Shown: positions 37,934 through 46,807 of the stretch, piece after piece
Position numbering within the stretch: the first letter of the stretch is position 1
Layout of the letters: each line of letters opens with the position of its first letter
Assembly (NCBI GenBank): GCA_947168665.1
Contig: CAMVMX010000017.1
Location: 1-64,000 of the forward strand
DNA: 64,000 bases
Origin: an uncultured Bacteroidales bacterium
Lineage (GTDB): Bacteria > Bacteroidota > Bacteroidia > Bacteroidales > P3
Direction of reading: 5' to 3'
The notes under the pieces: model-generated
What the model saw: the letters and a program-made list of their open reading frames with translations, nothing else
Database searches by the model: none
Told to the model about the DNA's origin: nothing
Program-made: the position numbers and the translations under genes

Positions 37934-38454
37934 CGAAATTTTTTTTAATAAATCGGACACAATTATATCCACATCAACAATTTTAACAAAATACAAGCAT
38001 TCACAATACTCATAAACAGACATTTATATCACTTCAACCATTAATAAAAAAGCGATGCCGACACACCCCCTCCTGCCCCCAAACGAAATCCAAGAGCATC
38101 GGTTGCGGGTTCTTGCCCCCCCGCACCGCCGCCCGCCGCGTCCCCCTGCCGCGCACCGCCCGTTCCCTCCGCGCTATACATAATTATATCCCTGTCCCTG
38201 CAATCCGGCGGGCGGCAAGGCCGCCCGCCGGATTGCAGGGCGAACCTGCGCCTGCGCAGGTTCGCCCCTATGACCCTGGAAACACCCCCCTCGGGGACCC
38301 ATCTGTCCCACGGCAGAGGTCGAAATGGGGTTGAAGTGCGAAACGACCGCCGTAGACCGAGCGGGGGCAGAGCGAAGGGCATTCCCCGCCCTCTGGCAGG
38401 ATGGACGCCAGCCGGAAGACCGCAGGACCGGGCGGGACGCAGGGCTGATAAACA
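37934..38454. other. Intergenic GC-rich stretch with paired hairpins
   Basis: About 520 bp between the OmpA-like gene and ppdK. It is notably GC-rich from 38050 on and contains no convincing coding region. Its main content is the two adjacent long hairpins listed separately. Confidence 0.5.
38196..38267. repeat. Twin REP-like perfect hairpins
   Basis: Hairpin one has 21-bp perfect arms (38196-38216 with 38220-38240) and a 3-nt loop AAG. Hairpin two has 14-bp perfect arms (38238-38251 with 38254-38267) and a 2-nt gap. They share the GGG at 38238-38240. Neither is followed by a T-tract, so they look like repetitive extragenic palindromes rather than terminators. Confidence 0.75.
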
Positions 38455-38483
38455 CAGAAGCCTCCCGTTCCGGGAGGCTTCTG
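38455..38483 (-). terminator. Terminator-like hairpin after the OmpA-like gene
   Basis: A perfect 13-bp stem (38455-38467 with 38471-38483) and a 3-nt loop. The minus strand then reads TGTTTATC, a weak T-run. It lies 26 bp past the stop of the gene at 38509. Confidence 0.65.
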
Positions 38484-38508
38484 AATGGAAAAAAATATGA
38501 CTGACGGA

Positions 38509-39957
38509 TTAGGGATTTTCTTTGGGATTGATGCCGGTGATGATGAGCTGCACTTTGACAAACTCGTTGTCGTCCTTCTTCTTGGTGTCGAAGGCGGCGG
38601 TGGCGGCACGCTTGATGTCGGTGGGGGTCATGCCAGAGGTCTTGATGTTGGCCTCGGGCACTCCGTTCTTGACGAAGAACTCTTTGACGGCTTTGGCACG
38701 CTCGAGCGAGACGAGCTGGTCGTGCTCGGGGTCGATGCCGTAGGTCTGCACCCAGCCTTTGATGGTGAAGGCTACGTCGGGGTGGTTCTTGAACATCTGG
38801 ACGTAGTTCATCAGGTTGGAGTCGGAGGCGGGCAGGAGTTCGTATTCGTTGCCGAAATAGATGTCGGATATGGGGTAGACGGTGCCGCGCTCGGCGCGAT
38901 AGAGCTTCATGCGCAGGAGGGTGTCCTCTTTGAAGCGGTCGGCGTTGAAGTCGTAGAAGATGGAGAAGTAGCCGTTGCGCTTGGCATAGAGTGTGTAGTT
39001 GAAGCCGGGCACGAATTTGACACGGCCGCCGCGGAAGTTCTCGTTGTGGACGATGACGCGGTTGTTGGTGTTCTTCTCGAGGATGGTGAGGTTGACGTCG
39101 ACATTCTTGCGGATTTTGGGGTCGTAGAAGGATACGGGCACTTCGAAGGCTTCGACAAAGATGGACACTTTGATGCTGTGGCCGGAGCCTTTGGGGTTGT
39201 TGTTGTCGAGCATGATGTAGTAGACTTCGCCCTTGCGCACGTCGATGGAGCGGATGTGGCGTTTGTTGGATGCTTTGGTGAGCAGGATGTCGGTGGCGTC
39301 GTGATACATGCCGATGGTGCCTTTGGCGGCCTCTTTCTCCATGGCCATGCGGGCCTGGCGGGCGGCCTCGGCTTTGGCTTTGGCGTCGAGTTTGGGGGCG
39401 TCAGGGGCGGCAGCCTTGGGTTTCTTGGGCTTGGCCAGCAGCGAACTGTCGACGGAGGAGAGGTTGACGGCCACGGGCAGCACTTTGTTGCACTGGATGT
39501 GGTTGCTGAAGTAGGCGTCGGTGTATTTGTAGACTACCATGTCGTAGTCGTCGGCCAGGTTCTGCTGGGTGACAGCGATGTCGAGTTTGCCGTTATAGGG
39601 GACGGTGAACTTGTACCACACCGAGTTGTGTTCGAACTCGGGGAGGTTGGGGTGACGTTTGTCGGCCATGACTTCCATCACGCGGCCCGCGCCTTGCGGG
39701 GCGGTGGTGGGGCCGAAGGTGCGGTCAACACTGAGGGGGATGGCAAAGAGACAGTCGTTGCTGTTGTAGGGCAGCTGGACAAGGGGAATCTCCGGAGCCG
39801 CGTCCTTGTTCTTTTTGCCTTTTTTATTCTTCTTGGACTTCTTATCTTTGGCAGATTTCGAAGTTTTTGCACTGCTTTTCGTTTTGCTCTGGGCCTGGAC
39901 ATCGGAATAGCCAAATATCAGAGTACAAGCGAGTAGAGCGATCAAAAAACGTTTCAT
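38509..39957 (-). CDS. OmpA family outer-membrane protein
   Basis: 482 aa. It starts MKRFLIALLACTLIFGYSDVQAQ, a signal peptide; the in-frame upstream residues were excluded because the -7 element and leader lie there. A Lys/Ser-rich stretch (about 24-55) is followed by a large middle region resembling a carbohydrate-binding/CarboxypepD-like module (GRVKFVPGFNYTLYAKRNGYFSIFYDFNAD). The C-terminal 120 residues form an OmpA-type peptidoglycan-binding domain: HPDVAFTIKGWVQTYGIDPEHDQLVSLERAKAVKEFFVKNGVPEANIKTSGMTPTD. It probably anchors the envelope to peptidoglycan. Confidence 0.82.
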   Translation of the reverse strand: MKRFLIALLACTLIFGYSDVQAQSKTKSSAKTSKSAKDKKSKKNKKGKKNKDAAPEIPLVQLPYNSNDCLFAIPLSVDRTFGPTTAPQGAGRVMEVMADKRHPNLPEFEHNSVWYKFTVPYNGKLDIAVTQQNLADDYDMVVYKYTDAYFSNHIQCNKVLPVAVNLSSVDSSLLAKPKKPKAAAPDAPKLDAKAKAEAARQARMAMEKEAAKGTIGMYHDATDILLTKASNKRHIRSIDVRKGEVYYIMLDNNNPKGSGHSIKVSIFVEAFEVPVSFYDPKIRKNVDVNLTILEKNTNNRVIVHNENFRGGRVKFVPGFNYTLYAKRNGYFSIFYDFNADRFKEDTLLRMKLYRAERGTVYPISDIYFGNEYELLPASDSNLMNYVQMFKNHPDVAFTIKGWVQTYGIDPEHDQLVSLERAKAVKEFFVKNGVPEANIKTSGMTPTDIKRAATAAFDTKKKDDNEFVKVQLIITGINPKENP

Positions 39958-40000
39958 ATTACTATATTTGCAATTAATTTTATGAAAACTATTCAACAGG

Positions 40001-40008
40001 CAAAGATA
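40001..40008 (-). promoter_or_regulatory. Bacteroidota -7 element (OmpA-like gene)
   Basis: The minus strand reads TATCTTTG followed by GCC, 43 bp before the start codon. Confidence 0.55.
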
Positions 40009-40339
40009 CAACTATTTTTTGAATTGAGCGTTTTTTTTGTGAAAAAAAAGTTGCGACACTCTTCTGGCGTCTGCCCGGTGCAAGGCCGGACAGGGTCGGG
40101 CAGACGGCTTTGCATGCTGGGTTGACGGTTGGTTTGGACCGCCCATCGGCATGGAGGAATGGGGGGACGGGCTGCTGCCGCACAGCTTTGCCTTGCCCGG
40201 GAGGCGAAAACGCATTCCCCCTCGCCCGAATTGCCGTTATTCCCTGCGGTGAGGCCGGCGACTGGCAGTGGTAAATGTCTGGCTGTTCGGGATGTATGCT
40301 TTCTTTTCATGATAGTGTGTTTATATCAAAAAAAGGATG

Positions 40340-40347
40340 TATCTTTG
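40340..40347 (+). promoter_or_regulatory. Bacteroidota -7 element (BspA-like gene)
   Basis: TATCTTTG followed by C, about 75 bp before the start at 40422. No clear -33 element. Confidence 0.5.
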
Positions 40348-40421
40348 CTCCCGAATAGGAGTGTAAATTAAAAAGTTGCAAAATCCCCTCATAACGACAA
40401 CAATCCCAAAAAACAGATATT

Positions 40422-41555
40422 ATGAAAACAGGTTATTTCATTGCGGCTGCTTTCGCCGCCCTGCTATTGGCCTCGGGCTGCCAGAAAGACTACGTCGCCG
40501 CTGAATTGGTGGATGGCAGAACCTTCAATGCCGCCATCCCCAAGAATGCCAGAGCTGTGGTGTTTGAATACCATAGCTCTGTCGCTTCCGGCAAACTGCT
40601 TTCCATACCCGATTCTCCTGTCCCGATTTATGGCAATCTGGACGGCACGGCCTGGAGAGTCACCACAAGTGCCAGCGTGATAAACGCCCATCCCGATTGC
40701 AGTAGGATGTTCTGGGCCCGCACTCGACAAGAGGCTCATAGTTCTCTATTAGTTGAACCAGAATTGAATAAGATTGACTTTGGTAAAGGGTTCAGTACAT
40801 GGAATGTTACGGATATGCACGAAATGTTTGCTAACTGTTTCGAACTGTACAGTCTTGACCTATCTAATTTCTACACCAAGAATGTGACGAATATGAGCAG
40901 TATGTTTTATAATTGCAAAAACCTGAATAGTCTTGACATCTCCAACTTCAACACCAAGAATGTGACGAATATGAGCAGTATGTTTTTTTACTGTAGAAAC
41001 CAGAAAAGCCTTGATGTCTCCCATTTCAACACTAAGAATGTGACGAATATGAACAGTATGTTTTATTATTGCGCAAGCCTGAATAGTCTTGACATCTCAA
41101 ACTTCAACACCAAGAATGTGACGAATATGAAAAGTATGTTTGCTGGCTGTGGCGAACTTACAAGACTTGATGTCTCCAACTTCAACACCGAGAAGGTGAC
41201 AAGTATGGGCGGGATGTTTGCAAATTGTATGAGTCTGAGAAGTCTTGATCTCTCCAACTTCAACACCAAGAATGTGACGAATATGCGCGGTATGTTCGAA
41301 TATTGTTACTGGCTGGAAAGCCTTGACCTCTCCCATTTTAATATGAGCAGGGTGACTGATAAATATGATATGTGCCGTGGGCTATCCCACGCTTCCCGAC
41401 ATTGCACCATAACATGCCCATTGTCAGTAGAAAATGCCATTAAAGAAACTGACCCATATTACAACCCATCAGATAGCGATCATTGGAATTACTATTATTC
41501 AGGACTCCCCACAAGTGGAGTTACCTTCACTTGGGTGAGACCTACATCCGAATAA
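40422..41555 (+). CDS. BspA-like repeat surface lipoprotein (DUF285 repeats)
   Basis: 377 aa. The lipoprotein signal MKTGYFIAAAFAALLLASGCQK has its cysteine at about residue 20. After a linker of about 100 residues come seven tandem 26-residue repeats (about 128-309), consensus NVTNMxSMFxxCxxLxSLDxSNFNTK. This is the BspA/DUF285 leucine-rich pattern seen in surface proteins of Bacteroidota, Mycoplasma and some protists. In characterised relatives such proteins bind host matrix or other bacteria; here that is inference. The repeats are also similar at DNA level (78-bp unit, about 40803-41348). The C-terminus, TSGVTFTWVRPTSE, has no T9SS sorting domain. Confidence 0.85.
   Translation: MKTGYFIAAAFAALLLASGCQKDYVAAELVDGRTFNAAIPKNARAVVFEYHSSVASGKLLSIPDSPVPIYGNLDGTAWRVTTSASVINAHPDCSRMFWARTRQEAHSSLLVEPELNKIDFGKGFSTWNVTDMHEMFANCFELYSLDLSNFYTKNVTNMSSMFYNCKNLNSLDISNFNTKNVTNMSSMFFYCRNQKSLDVSHFNTKNVTNMNSMFYYCASLNSLDISNFNTKNVTNMKSMFAGCGELTRLDVSNFNTEKVTSMGGMFANCMSLRSLDLSNFNTKNVTNMRGMFEYCYWLESLDLSHFNMSRVTDKYDMCRGLSHASRHCTITCPLSVENAIKETDPYYNPSDSDHWNYYYSGLPTSGVTFTWVRPTSE
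40803..41348 (+). repeat. Seven 78-bp tandem coding repeats
   Basis: Period 78 bp, each unit beginning near AATGTGACGAATATG and ending near AACTTCAACACCAAG. The central copies (about 40880-41130) are nearly identical, and the outer copies have diverged. Confidence 0.8.
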
Positions 41556-42013
41556 GGTGGCGGATATTCGCTTTACCGCATAGATAAAGGACGCAACCGC
41601 GTCAGCCCCTCCCCTTTTGAAAGGGGCTGGGGGTATGATTATAGTCATTAATACATACCCCCGGCCCCTCTTAAGAGGGGAGGTCGCAGTGGCGGGTCGT
41701 GGACTGCAACTATTGCATCCAAATGGAAGAACACAACCGCGTCAGCCCCTCCCCTTTTGAAAGGGGCTGGGGGTATGATTATAGTCATTATGATACATAC
41801 CCCCGACCCCTCTAAAGAGGGGAGGTCGCGGTGGCGGGTCGTAGACAGCAACTATTGCATCCAAATGGAAGGGGAGGTCGCGGTGGCGGGTCGTGGTCGG
41901 TAACTATTGCATCCAAATGGAAGGGGAGAGCGCGGTGGCGGGTCGTGGTCGGCAAGTATTACATCCAAATGAAAAAACGCACCCGCGCCAGCCCCTCCCC
42001 TTTTGATAGGGCA
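41556..42013. repeat. Nested tandem repeats of 140 bp and 52 bp
   Basis: Two copies of a 140-bp unit begin at 41591 and 41731; each contains the small palindromes CCCCTTTTGAAAGGGG and CCCCTCTTAAGAGGGG (the latter altered in copy two). The end of the second copy merges into a 52-bp tandem repeat, about three copies starting at 41821, 41873 and 41925, of the form GGAGGTCGCGGTGGCGGGTC then CATCCAAATGGAA. A partial unit at 41980-42010 closes the field. The sequence has no conserved reading frame. It resembles expanded REP-like intergenic elements. Confidence 0.8.
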
Positions 42014-42047
42014 TTAAAAAAGCGGTATCCGAGAGGGACACCGCTTT
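42014..42047 (-). terminator. Intrinsic terminator of the S9 peptidase gene
   Basis: On the minus strand, AAAGCGGTGTCC pairs with GGATACCGCTTT (12 bp, one G-U), loop of 5, then TTTAAT. It lies 27 bp past the stop. Confidence 0.85.
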
Positions 42048-42073
42048 GGGGTATTTGCCACTGGGGCGTGGGA

Positions 42074-44167
42074 TTATTTCTTGAGGTATTTGTCGAACCA
42101 GTCGATGAAGTTGCGGTGCCAGAGGAGGCTGTTCTGGGGACGGAGCACCCAATGGGTCTCGTCGGGGAAGTAGAGGTAGCGGGCTTCGAGGCCACGGAGT
42201 TTGGCGGCGTTGTAGGCGGCCATGCCCTGGGAGGCCACGATGCGGAAGTCGAACTCGCTGTGGACAACACAGATGGGGGTGTTCCACTTGTCGACAAAGA
42301 GGTGGGGCGAGTTGGCATAGGAGTGGGCGGTCTTGGCGTTCTTGACCCAATAGGGGCCGCCGAGGTCCCAGTTGGTGAACCAGTACTCTTCGGTCTCGAG
42401 GCACTGCTGCTCGAAGTTGAACATGCCGTTGTGGGCCAGGAAGGCTTTGAAGCGGTGGTTCTCGTTGTGACCGGCCAGCCAGTAGATGCTGTAGGCACCG
42501 AAAGAGGCACCACAGGCGCCGATGCGGTCGGGGTCAATCTGGGGCTTGTTCTTGGCGAAATAGTCGGTGGCGGTCATGTAGTCTTTCATGCAGAGTCCGC
42601 CGTAGTCGCCGCTGATTTCCTCACACCAGGCGGTGCCGAAGCCGGGACATCCGCGACGGTTGGGAGCGATGACAAAGTAGCCGGCGCCGCTCATGACTTC
42701 GAAGTTCCAGCGGGTGCTCCAGAACTGGGAGACCATGCTCTGGGGGCCGCCTTCGCAGAAGAGAAGCGCGGGGTAGGTCTTGGTGCTGTCGTAGTCGTAG
42801 GGATAGATGAGCCATACGAGCATCTCTTTGCCGTCGGAGGTGGGAATCCAGCACTCCTCGGTGCGACCCATGCGAACCTGGGAGAGGACCTCGGTGTTGA
42901 TGGAGGTGAGCTGCTTGCCGGTCTGGTTCTCGCCATTGAGGGTGTAGCAGAAAATCTCGGCAGGGTGCTGCATGGACACCTCGGTGGCGAAGATGTTGTT
43001 GCCGCAGAGGGTGAAGCCGTTGATGTCGTGGCAGGCCTTGGTGACCTGGCGGATGGCCTTGGTGTTGACGTCGAAGGCGAAGATTTCGTTCATGCCGCGA
43101 TACATGACCACGGCGGCCAGCTGGCTGTCGTCGTCGCTCCAGCTGATGCCGCTGACGCCGTAGTCGAAGTCGGCGGTGTAGTCGGTGCGCTGGTTGGTGG
43201 CGAGGTCGAGGACCATGAGGCGGAGCTTGTCGCTCTCATAGCCGTCGTGCTCCATGCTTTCCCAAGCAATCTTCTTGCCGTCGTGACTGAAGACGGGGTT
43301 TTGGTCGTAGCCCATGATGCCGTCGCTGATGTTGACAGTCTGGCGGGTGGCAATGGTGTAGAGGTATATGTCGCTATTGGTGCTGAGGGCGTAGTCTTTA
43401 CCGGTCTTGGCACGGCAGGTGTAGGCTATCTGGCTGCCATCGGGCGAGAAGTTGAACTGCTCGACACCGCCCCAGGGGCGCATGGGACACTCGTAAGGTT
43501 TGGAGCCGATGACGTCGACGGCGCTGGCGATGTCAACCCCCTTGTCGGAGAGGGGTGCGAGGAAGATGTGGGGATATTCGTCGACCCAGCTGTCCCAGTG
43601 GCGGTACATGAGGTCCTCGTTGATGCGGCCGGTGGTCTGGTCAAGGCCGTCATAGAGTTTCTGAAGGTCGTCGGGACGCTGCACGGGGAGGTCGCTGACG
43701 TAAAGAATCTTGTCGCCTTGTGGGGAAATCTTGAAGCCTTCGAGGCCGGACTCGACGGTGGCAAGCACTTTCTCCTTTTTGCTGTCAATGTTCATGGATA
43801 CGATGTTGGTTCCACGGGCAAAGAGGAGTGTGTTGTCGTTGAGCCAGACGGGGTTGAACTCGTTCTCGACGGTGTGGGTGATGCGCACGGCCTGCCCGTC
43901 GCCCGACAGGGAGAGGAGGTAGAGCTCAGCATTGCCTTTGTTTTGGGCCATGTTGTAGTAGGTGTTGGCGTAAACCAGGCGGGAGCCGTCGGGGCTGACG
44001 GCAAATTCGCCCATCTTGCCGAGTTGCCACATGACCTCAGGGGTGAAACGGCCGTTTTCGACTGTTGTGTCAGGCTTTCCGATGATGTCGGGGGAATCCT
44101 GTGGTTTCTGCTTGCAGCCCACTGTGAGAAGGAGTGCGGCTGCCATGAGGATGTATGTCTTTTTCAT
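42074..44167 (-). CDS. S9 family peptidase lipoprotein (DPP5/acyl-peptidase like)
   Basis: 697 aa. Serine peptidase predicted to be lipid-anchored: MKKTYILMAAALLLTVGCKQK has its lipobox cysteine at about residue 18. A TolB-like propeller follows: GEFAVSPDGSRLVYANTYYN, KISPQGDKILYVSD, FNFSPDGSQIAYTCRA, NPVFSHDGKKIAWESM. The hydrolase domain has RRGCPGFGTAWCEEISGDYGG, the nucleophile GACGASFGAYSIYW (Ser about 553), Asp in VHSEFDFRIVASQG, and His in PDETHWV near the end. The fold order fits the S9C group (dipeptidyl peptidase 5/acylaminoacyl peptidase) rather than DPP-IV. It is distinct from the S9B enzyme at 31145. Confidence 0.9.
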   Translation of the reverse strand: MKKTYILMAAALLLTVGCKQKPQDSPDIIGKPDTTVENGRFTPEVMWQLGKMGEFAVSPDGSRLVYANTYYNMAQNKGNAELYLLSLSGDGQAVRITHTVENEFNPVWLNDNTLLFARGTNIVSMNIDSKKEKVLATVESGLEGFKISPQGDKILYVSDLPVQRPDDLQKLYDGLDQTTGRINEDLMYRHWDSWVDEYPHIFLAPLSDKGVDIASAVDVIGSKPYECPMRPWGGVEQFNFSPDGSQIAYTCRAKTGKDYALSTNSDIYLYTIATRQTVNISDGIMGYDQNPVFSHDGKKIAWESMEHDGYESDKLRLMVLDLATNQRTDYTADFDYGVSGISWSDDDSQLAAVVMYRGMNEIFAFDVNTKAIRQVTKACHDINGFTLCGNNIFATEVSMQHPAEIFCYTLNGENQTGKQLTSINTEVLSQVRMGRTEECWIPTSDGKEMLVWLIYPYDYDSTKTYPALLFCEGGPQSMVSQFWSTRWNFEVMSGAGYFVIAPNRRGCPGFGTAWCEEISGDYGGLCMKDYMTATDYFAKNKPQIDPDRIGACGASFGAYSIYWLAGHNENHRFKAFLAHNGMFNFEQQCLETEEYWFTNWDLGGPYWVKNAKTAHSYANSPHLFVDKWNTPICVVHSEFDFRIVASQGMAAYNAAKLRGLEARYLYFPDETHWVLRPQNSLLWHRNFIDWFDKYLKK

Positions 44168-44189
44168 TTGTAGTGATTAAATATTTTTG

Positions 44190-44197
44190 CAAAGGTA
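44190..44197 (-). promoter_or_regulatory. Bacteroidota -7 element (S9 peptidase)
   Basis: The minus strand reads TACCTTTG followed by C, 22 bp before the start codon. Confidence 0.6.
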
Positions 44198-44229
44198 CAA
44201 CTTTTTTCAAGAACAACGAAAAAAACTTG

Positions 44230-44258
44230 TTGGATGTCGGAGAAAAATAGTATTTTTG
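44230..44258 (+). promoter_or_regulatory. Promoter of the DHH phosphoesterase gene
   Basis: -33 TTG at 44230-44232, 18-bp spacer, -7 TATTTTTG at 44251-44258, 32 bp before the start codon. Divergent from the promoter at 44190. Confidence 0.6.
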
Positions 44259-44290
44259 CAGATTGATAGAACGGTAGTTGAGAGCTGAAT

Positions 44291-45343
44291 ATGTACGCAA
44301 AAGCATTTGACATCCAGAAGGTAGCAATGTGTCGGCAATGGATGGCCGAGGGGCAGAATATTCTGCTCGTCGCGCATACCAATGCCGATGGCGACGCATG
44401 TGGGAGTCTGCTGGGCTTGACCCTGATGCTGGACCAGGCCACGGGGGCGGACTGCCACGTGACACCGGTGCTGCCCAACGGGTGTCCGAAGAATTTCAGC
44501 TGGCTGCCGGGGGCCGGGCGTATTTTGAGCGGCGAGACGGACCGAGACCTGTGGAGGACTCTGCTTGACAAGGCCGACCTCGTGATATGCCTCGACCTGA
44601 ACGCCGCCTCGCGCACCGATATGCTGGCCGGCGAACTGCGGGACAGAAGATGCCGCAAGGTGCTGATAGACCATCACCACAATCCCGCTACCGACGAGTT
44701 TGACCTGATATTTTCCGACCCGCAGATTTCGAGTACGTGCGAGCTGGTGGTGTGGCTGTCGGAAAAGCTGTGGGGCGACCGATATATGAACCGGGATGTG
44801 GCCACATGCCTTTACACTGGCCTGAACACTGACACCGGCGGGTTTGCATTCAGCTGCGAGCAGCCCAGCTGTTTCGAGGCTGCGGCAAAACTGGTGCGGT
44901 ACGACATTCAACCCAGCGAGATTAACAACCGAATAGTGAACACGTTCTCGGTGAACCGCATGATGTTCTATGGCTTCGCACTGAGCGAAAGGATGCGCAT
45001 CTATCCTGACCAGAAAGTGGCCCTGATGGTCTTTTCGCTCGAAGACCAAAAGCGTTTCGGCGTAGGCGGTGAGGATATGGAGGGGTTGGTGAACTACACG
45101 CTGATGATGAAAGAGATGATGATTGGCGCACTGCTGCGTGAAGAAAAGGGACGGACGAAGGTGTCTCTGCGGTCGAAGCGTGGCATCGATGTGAACAGAA
45201 TAGCCATCACGCTGGGCGGCGGTGGACACACGCAGGCGGCGGGTGCCACCTGCATGATGCCTCTGGACGAGACGCTGAGAGCTGTGGAGAAGGCACTGGG
45301 AATAGACCATGTGAAACCAATAGAACTGCATTGTAAGCAATGA
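44291..45343 (+). CDS. DHH/DHHA1 phosphoesterase (NrnA-like)
   Basis: 350 aa. Mn-dependent phosphoesterase of the bifunctional oligoribonuclease/pAp-phosphatase group, clearing short RNA fragments or pAp; linear cyclic-dinucleotide products are an alternative substrate. Metal-binding motifs are in order: HTNADGDACGS (about 29-39), CLDLNAASRTDML, DHHHNPATDE (about 125-134), and GLNTDTGGF. The C-terminal DHHA1 motif is ITLGGGGHTQAAGATC (about 304-319). The stop overlaps the next start (ATGA), so it is coupled to the FKBP-like lipoprotein. Confidence 0.92.
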   Translation: MYAKAFDIQKVAMCRQWMAEGQNILLVAHTNADGDACGSLLGLTLMLDQATGADCHVTPVLPNGCPKNFSWLPGAGRILSGETDRDLWRTLLDKADLVICLDLNAASRTDMLAGELRDRRCRKVLIDHHHNPATDEFDLIFSDPQISSTCELVVWLSEKLWGDRYMNRDVATCLYTGLNTDTGGFAFSCEQPSCFEAAAKLVRYDIQPSEINNRIVNTFSVNRMMFYGFALSERMRIYPDQKVALMVFSLEDQKRFGVGGEDMEGLVNYTLMMKEMMIGALLREEKGRTKVSLRSKRGIDVNRIAITLGGGGHTQAAGATCMMPLDETLRAVEKALGIDHVKPIELHCKQ

Positions 45344-45864
45344 GACGAATACTTGACATCATAATAATTGCCTTCCTGTCCCTCACATCTGCCGCCTGCG
45401 GCGACAGAACTCCCACTATCGAGCTGGAGTCCGACCCGACAGCGGCGGTGAAGGAAAACATGATCAACGCCAACCGGGTGGTAATACAGTCGGAAGCCAC
45501 ACAGATAGACGCCTATATCCAGCGACGGGGCTGGAATACCGAACCGCTGCGCTGCGGAGCTCGGTATCTGGTTCAGGAAAGGGGCAACGGCAGCCCTGTG
45601 CAGCCTGACGACACGGTGGTGGTGACCTACCGCCTTGAAGCCTTGGACGGCTCTCCCTTCTATCGCCGCCAGATTGACACACTGGTGGTGGGGCGGCGCG
45701 AGGTGACCGTAGCCCTTGACGACCTGCTGGAGCAGTTGACCTACGGAAGCACGGCCTGGCTGATAGCCCCATCGAACACGGCCTACGGCGTTGTGGGCGA
45801 TGGCGACCAGGTGGCATCACGCACTCCGATAGTATACGACATCCAAGAAATAAAAAGGAAATAA
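45340..45864 (+). CDS. FKBP-type isomerase-like lipoprotein
   Basis: 174 aa. The lipoprotein signal MRRILDIIIIAFLSLTSAACGD has its cysteine at about residue 20. The C-terminal 110 residues resemble an FKBP domain: GARYLVQERGNGSPVQPDDTVVVTYRLEALDGSPF, then VTVALDDLLEQLTYGSTAWLIAPSNTAYGVVGDGDQVASRTPIVYDIQEIK. This resembles the GldI-type isomerase lipoproteins found in Bacteroidota, but the sequence is short and several FKBP active-site aromatics are replaced, so activity is uncertain. It overlaps the DHH gene by 4 bp and is 21 bp from the next FKBP gene. Confidence 0.78.
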   Translation: MRRILDIIIIAFLSLTSAACGDRTPTIELESDPTAAVKENMINANRVVIQSEATQIDAYIQRRGWNTEPLRCGARYLVQERGNGSPVQPDDTVVVTYRLEALDGSPFYRRQIDTLVVGRREVTVALDDLLEQLTYGSTAWLIAPSNTAYGVVGDGDQVASRTPIVYDIQEIKRK

Positions 45865-45885
45865 CAACATAATTAGTACACAAAA

Positions 45886-46800
45886 ATGAAAAAAACATTA
45901 TTGTTTGCCTCTTTGGCACTGACATTGGCCGCCTTCACGACGGCTTGCAATTCCAACAAGTTCAAGCAGACCGAGAACGGCCTCCTGTACCGTTTCGAGA
46001 CCCAGAATAGCGAAGGCGCCCAGCCCCAAAACGGCGACGTGATGGTGGGCGAGCTGATTCTGCGCATCGAAAACGACACCCTTTTCAGCAATGTCGGCAG
46101 CCCCGACCGCATATTCCAGGTGGCAGAAGCCCCCATGTTCAAGGGCGACATCGTTGAAGGCCTGAAAATGATGCATGTGGGCGACAAGGCCATCTTCAAA
46201 ATCCCCGCCGACTCAATCGGCAATTTCATGATGGAGAGCCAGATGCCCCCGCAATACAAGAAGGGCAGCGGCCAATTCTTCTATTATGAAATCTCGCTGA
46301 TGGACCTCGTCACCAAAGACGAGCTGGCCCAGGAACAGGCCAACTTCATCGAAGAGATGAACCAGCGCAAAGACAATGAACCCGCCACTCTGGCCAAATA
46401 CATTGCCGACAACAACATCACCGCCAAACCCACCAAGAGCGGCCTCTATGTCATCGTGAATAAGAAAGGCGACGGCCCCAAGGTGGCAGCCGGCAAGAAG
46501 GTTTCCGTGAACTATACCGGCCGCCTGCTCGACGGCACCCTGTTCGACACCAGCCGTGAGGCCGACGCCCGCGAAGCCAACAAGGTTCAAGAAGGCCGCG
46601 AGTACGGCCCCATGACCTACACCGTCGGAAGCCAGCCCATGATTAAGGGTTGGGAAGAAGGCATCATGGGTCAGACCGCCGGCAGCGACATCACCCTTGT
46701 CATGCCCTCCGAACTGGCTTATGGCGCACGTGGCGCTGGAAAAGACATCCTGCCTTACAGCCCCCTGGTGTTCAACCTGACCATCGAATCGGTCGAATAA
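45886..46800 (+). CDS. FKBP-type peptidyl-prolyl isomerase lipoprotein
   Basis: 304 aa. Folding catalyst for exported proteins. The lipoprotein signal is MKKTLLFASLALTLAAFTTACNSNK (cysteine at about residue 21). A first degenerate FKBP-like half (about 25-140) contains EGLKMMHVGDKAIFKIPADS. The second half is a standard FKBP domain: KVSVNYTGRLLDGTLFDTSREADARE, YTVGSQPMIKGWEEGIMGQTAGSDITLVMPSELAYGARGAGKDILPYSPLVFNLTIESVE, with the conserved Tyr, Phe-Asp, Trp and Tyr residues. It lies in the same cluster as the shorter FKBP-like lipoprotein. Confidence 0.93.
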   Translation: MKKTLLFASLALTLAAFTTACNSNKFKQTENGLLYRFETQNSEGAQPQNGDVMVGELILRIENDTLFSNVGSPDRIFQVAEAPMFKGDIVEGLKMMHVGDKAIFKIPADSIGNFMMESQMPPQYKKGSGQFFYYEISLMDLVTKDELAQEQANFIEEMNQRKDNEPATLAKYIADNNITAKPTKSGLYVIVNKKGDGPKVAAGKKVSVNYTGRLLDGTLFDTSREADAREANKVQEGREYGPMTYTVGSQPMIKGWEEGIMGQTAGSDITLVMPSELAYGARGAGKDILPYSPLVFNLTIESVE

Positions 46801-46807
46801 CCACACT

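Larger units (their letters stand above)
39958..40421. other. Divergent promoter region
   Basis: About 460 bp. It holds a minus -7 element at 40001-40008 and a plus -7 element (TATCTTTG) at 40340-40347, about 75 bp before the BspA-like gene. The GC-rich middle has no recognisable gene. Confidence 0.55.

Noticed and set aside
41591..42013. CRISPR array
   Set aside because: Units are contiguous tandem copies, without spacers.
41831..44173. 780-codon open frame opposite the S9 peptidase gene
   Set aside because: Val/Gly-rich antisense frame that also runs through the tandem repeats.
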